Shown: positions 60,043 to 62,871 of the stretch, piece by piece
How the letters are laid out: each line of letters starts with the position of its first letter
Numbering within the stretch: position 1 is the first letter of the stretch
DNA from: SLFT01 sp964493075
GTDB lineage: Bacteria > Hydrogenedentota > Hydrogenedentia > Hydrogenedentales > CAITNO01
Reading direction: 5' to 3'
Length of the DNA: 62,871 bases
Assembly: GCA_964493075.1 (NCBI GenBank)
Contig: CAZBNU010000002.1
Location: 1-62,871 of the forward strand
The notes under the pieces: generated by a model
The model's input: the letters and a program-made list of their open reading frames with translations, nothing else
Told to the model about the DNA's origin: nothing
Databases searched by the model: none
Made by a program: the position numbers and the translations under genes

Positions 60043-61034
60043 CCCAGTTTAATCCTCGGGTCCACCAGCACATAGAGCAAGTCGGAAAGAAGCAGCCCGG
60101 CCAGGGTGAGCAGAGACGCCATAGCCACGTTCCCCATGATGAGCGGATAGTCACGGCTCAGCACGGCCTCGAAGGCGAGACGTCCCATGCCGGGAATGGA
60201 GAAGATGCTTTCGATGATGATACTGCCGCCAATCAGCGCAGGCAGCAACCCGCCCAGCAGGGTGATAATGGCAATGAGCGAGTTGCGCATGGCGTACTTC
60301 CACACCACGGTGCGTTCTGAAAACCCGTAGGCGCGGGCAGTGCGAATGTAGTCCTGACGCATGACGTCCAACATGCCTGCCCGCATGTAGCGCGACAGAA
60401 ATGCGAGGCTGCCGTAGGTCATGCAGAACAAGGGCAACGCCATGTGCCAGAGCCGATCGAGAATGCGAGCCATAAAGGAATAGGTTTCAGCCTCCCCCGA
60501 TTGCAATCCATGAATTGGGAACCAGTCCAGATACTCGCCGCCGCCCAGAAACAGAATCAGCAGCATGGCCACCCAGAAGGCGGGCATACTGTAGATAATA
60601 AACAAAAACAGGGTAATGGCACTGTCCCGAATCGTACCAGGATGGGTGGCGGAATACACGCCGATGGGAATGCTGATGAGATACACCAGAAACAATGACA
60701 GGATATTGAATTGAAGCGTGATGGGCAGCGCCTCTCCTATCTTGTCAATAACAGGCCGCTGGTCTTTCATGCTGTTGCCAAAATCAAGACGTGCAAGACG
60801 GCTCAGCCACAGGCCGTATTGCACATAAATGGGTTTGTCGAGACCATACAAGGCTTTGGTCTGTTCGATGATCGCCTGGGTGGCGGCATCGGCTTTCATG
60901 GAACCGTCCATGCCGCGCAGTTTGTAAGAAACCGGGCTGCCAGGCGCAAGTTGAATCATCGCAAACGTCAGGATGCTAATCCCGATGAAGGTCGGGATGA
61001 TAAGCAACAATCTGCGTATGATGTAGGCGCGCAT
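60039..61034 (-). CDS. peptide ABC transporter permease, OppB/DppB type
   Basis: 331 residues beginning MRAYIIRRLLLIIPTFIGISILTFAMIQLAPGSPV. It has LDFGNSMKDQRPVIDKI, LPITLQFNILSLFLVYLISIPIGVYSA, the coupling motif MRQDYIRTARAYGFSERTVVWKYAMRNSLIAIIT and SIFSIPGMGRLAFEAVLSRDYPLIMGNV. Pairs with the OppC-type permease to form the membrane channel. It starts 1 nt after the binding-protein gene. Confidence 0.93.
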   Translation of the reverse strand: MRAYIIRRLLLIIPTFIGISILTFAMIQLAPGSPVSYKLRGMDGSMKADAATQAIIEQTKALYGLDKPIYVQYGLWLSRLARLDFGNSMKDQRPVIDKIGEALPITLQFNILSLFLVYLISIPIGVYSATHPGTIRDSAITLFLFIIYSMPAFWVAMLLILFLGGGEYLDWFPIHGLQSGEAETYSFMARILDRLWHMALPLFCMTYGSLAFLSRYMRAGMLDVMRQDYIRTARAYGFSERTVVWKYAMRNSLIAIITLLGGLLPALIGGSIIIESIFSIPGMGRLAFEAVLSRDYPLIMGNVAMASLLTLAGLLLSDLLYVLVDPRIKLG

Positions 61035-61035
61035 G

Positions 61036-62721
61036 TTATTTCCCGTAGCGCTGCATGGTCTTGGGGACGAACCAGTACCGCTGATACTCCGGTGATCCCA
61101 GACCGAAGGGATAGGTTCGGATACCGTGTATGCGTTTGTCGGCTGCTGTCAGCGCTTTGGGCGCCAGCAGGAATAGGTAGGGCTGTTCCTCGTGGAGAAT
61201 TTCCTGGAAGCGATGATACAAGGCAATCCGTTTTTCCCGGTCAAACTCCACGCGGGCGTCTTCAATGATCTGGTCGGACTCTGCGTTGATAAAACCGACA
61301 TAATTCGAACCTGCATCGGCCTGGGAGGAGTGCCACACCTGATAGGGGTCGGGGTCGGGAGGCATGCTCCAACCCATGAGAATGGCGTCAAACTCGCGCT
61401 TGTCCACCCGCTCCAGCAAGGAGGCCCATTCCATGGGACGGATCACCAGTTCAATACCTACCCGCGCCAGTTCTTCCATGTAAATGGTGAGCACTTTCTC
61501 GGCAACGGGATTCTGGTTGGTAGTGCCCGCTTCAAAACTGAACCGCACACCGTCCCGCTCCAGGATGCCATCTTTTCCGGGTTTCCAGCCTGCCTGCTCC
61601 AGCAATACCATTGCCTGCTGCGGATCGAAAGGCACGGGTTTGATGTCGGTGTTGTGTTCCGGCGTATTGGGCATGAAATTTCCTGATATCACTTGCGCCT
61701 GACCGTAGTAAATCTCATCACAGATAAGTTGGCGGTCCAACAGCATGGTCAGGGCGAGGCGCGTGGTTTTGTCGACGAACATGGGTTTGCGCAGGTTCCA
61801 GCCGATATAGTTATAAGCTGGGCGCGAATAGGCAAAGCGGTTGAACTGCTCTTTGAACTTTTCCGTGTTGGCGCGACGCATGAAGGTCTCTGCACGCATG
61901 GCCATAAAGTCTATATCGCCACGGGACATCACCTGAAACGCTGTATTGTCATCTGTAATAATCGCGTAAACAATCTTGTCGAAATTTGGACGGCCATTTA
62001 TGGGCTGTTCCCAGTACTTTGGATTACGGGTCAGGGTTATTTTCTGTCCTGTCTCCCAGGACTCGATCATATACATGCCTGATCCTATGGGCGCACGGTT
62101 GTTCGGGTGGTTATTGAAATCGCCCTCACCATAGATGTGTTTTGGCATAATGGGCAGGCCCCCCAGCATCACCAGGTGCTGGTAATAAGGCTTGCTGCAG
62201 GTGAAACGCACTGTATACGCATCCACGGCTTCACAGGCGCTTACCTCGTTGTAGTAGTTTCGTAGATGAGGCGCATCCACTTTCGGATCCATCAGCATGT
62301 CATAGGTGAACTTCACATCGTCTGCAGTTAATGGTGTGCCGTCAGAAAAAACAACATCCTGCCGCAAATGGAACGTGTATTGCAGATGATCCTCTGAAAT
62401 CTCCCAGGACGTCGCCAGGTGGGGAAGGCTTTCCAGCGTCACCGGGTCGCGATCGAGCAGCCCATCGAAAATCCATGCCAGTGCTTCGCTGGCATAGGCA
62501 TCGGAGCTGGTCAAGGGATTCAGATGCGGCATTTCCGCAGGCAGATGCAGCATCAGCCAGTCGCCCTGTTCCGGCGTGACATCGGGCATGTATTCAGTAA
62601 GAATGTCATCCATATCGTCCGTTGCACGGGAGGGCGTTTCGCTTTTCTTCTGGCTGCAACCAAAGGCTATCAGGCAGACGACCGCAGCTAAGAGCAACAC
62701 CCTATAGGCTTGTTTTTTCAT
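61036..62721 (-). CDS. extracellular solute-binding lipoprotein, family 5 (peptide type)
   Basis: The 561 residues have a lipoprotein signal (VVCLIAFGCS, Cys22) and the SBP_bac_5 fold: PHLNPLTSSDAYASEALAWIFDGLLDRDPVT, ATSWEISEDHLQYTFHLRQDVVFSDGTPLTADDVKFTYDMLMDP, GSGMYMIESWETGQKITLTRNPKYW and AMVLLEQAGWKPGKDGILERDGVRFSFE. It captures oligopeptides or similar ligands for the two permeases. AAGGAAT precedes the ATG. First gene of the three-gene unit. Confidence 0.93.
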   Translation of the reverse strand: MKKQAYRVLLLAAVVCLIAFGCSQKKSETPSRATDDMDDILTEYMPDVTPEQGDWLMLHLPAEMPHLNPLTSSDAYASEALAWIFDGLLDRDPVTLESLPHLATSWEISEDHLQYTFHLRQDVVFSDGTPLTADDVKFTYDMLMDPKVDAPHLRNYYNEVSACEAVDAYTVRFTCSKPYYQHLVMLGGLPIMPKHIYGEGDFNNHPNNRAPIGSGMYMIESWETGQKITLTRNPKYWEQPINGRPNFDKIVYAIITDDNTAFQVMSRGDIDFMAMRAETFMRRANTEKFKEQFNRFAYSRPAYNYIGWNLRKPMFVDKTTRLALTMLLDRQLICDEIYYGQAQVISGNFMPNTPEHNTDIKPVPFDPQQAMVLLEQAGWKPGKDGILERDGVRFSFEAGTTNQNPVAEKVLTIYMEELARVGIELVIRPMEWASLLERVDKREFDAILMGWSMPPDPDPYQVWHSSQADAGSNYVGFINAESDQIIEDARVEFDREKRIALYHRFQEILHEEQPYLFLLAPKALTAADKRIHGIRTYPFGLGSPEYQRYWFVPKTMQRYGK

Positions 62722-62743
62722 GGACTATTCCTTTCATGTCTTT

Positions 62744-62770
62744 GTCGGACGGGTCAGACGGGTCGGACAT
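62744..62770. repeat. 9-nt tandem repeat (GTCGGACGG)
   Basis: Three exact-period units GTCGGACGG, GTCAGACGG, GTCGGACAT in the leader of the binding-protein gene. Same 9-nt period and GTC start as the other elements. Confidence 0.75.
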
Positions 62771-62775
62771 CAATG

Positions 62776-62871
62776 CTATTTGCCAAGTTTCTGCATACGC
62801 ACGGCAATCTCACCGGTGAAGCGATCAATATGCTGCTGCACCAGATTAAGGGCAGACATGGACTCCTCCTG
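62776..62871 (-). CDS. 3' end of an unidentified gene, or a 27-residue peptide (partial)
   Basis: A minus-strand frame is open from the right edge to a TAG at 62776 and ends ALNLVQQHIDRFTGEIAVRMQKLGK. It contains an ATG at 62859 with AGGAGGAG 4 nt upstream, so it could be a complete 27-residue peptide. The more likely reading is the helical C-terminus of a gene that continues outside the window. Too short to identify. Confidence 0.4.
   Translation of the reverse strand, partial: QEESMSALNLVQQHIDRFTGEIAVRMQKLGK

Overview
The window looks like a scaffold from a Gram-negative, probably uncultivated bacterium (likely a metagenome bin; it has a 100-N and a 10-N gap and one chimeric join). A Gram-negative envelope is indicated by LolA, a type IV pilus secretin and lipoprotein signal peptides. 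The long Bacillus-type SRP RNA, a DivIVA-family protein and a giant lipoprotein made of (V/I)(V/I)EGEGE heptapeptides, InlB-type 71-residue repeats and a C-terminal SUMF1/FGE domain resemble lineages such as Candidatus Hydrogenedentota. That placement is inference from gene style, not a search result.

Layout. 1-9.5 kb (minus): a rimP-nusA-infB-ylxP-(rbfA/nrnA fusion)-truB-ribF translation operon behind a promoter and an attenuator-like terminator, then pgeF. 9.5-13.2 kb (minus): hslU (no hslV beside it), corA, a 2Fe-2S thioredoxin-like ferredoxin and Fe-type sodB. 13.4-24 kb (plus): a DUF819 membrane protein, a sphingosine-phosphate-lyase-like PLP enzyme, the SRP RNA, dnaX (split by a -1 frame change), proC, a DivIVA-like gene overlapping lolA, and the repeat lipoprotein. 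24-28.8 kb (minus): gmk and the ffh-rpsP-khpA-rimM-trmD-rplS operon. 29.3-33.7 kb (minus): a GlpD/lipid-kinase fusion followed by an alkyl-DHAP-synthase-like gene, read as an ether-lipid module. 34.5-40 kb (minus): pilMNOPQ. 40.5-53.5 kb: yicC, a cation/proton antiporter, a GH2 beta-mannosidase, a Fe-S aldo/keto reductase, a receiver/degenerate-GGDEF regulator, a coupled J-like and helical hypothetical pair, two tandem candidate small RNAs, a CocE/NonD hydrolase, a 72-residue orphan and proB. 54-56.1 kb (plus): a sigma-54-type promoter with a PII gene and a broken amtB. 56.3-62.7 kb (minus): clpB and a peptide ABC importer without ATPases.

How the parts relate. The two core halves of the signal recognition particle (SRP RNA and ffh) have promoters of the same architecture: TTGAC(A/G), 18-bp spacer ending in TGA, then TAC(G/A)CT. 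Most recognisable housekeeping promoters here carry such an extended -10 (TGn). The nitrogen genes instead have a -24/-12 promoter. Many intergenic spaces hold short 9-nt tandem repeats, often as facing inverted pairs.

The most novel-looking element is a pair of about 75-nt minus-strand transcription units (49224-49296 and 49407-49486). Each is a 16-nt conserved head plus an 11-12-bp hairpin with a CCUCC-rich loop and a U-run. They look like small RNAs able to pair with Shine-Dalgarno sequences. No CRISPR array, tRNA, rRNA operon, intact insertion sequence or prophage was seen.
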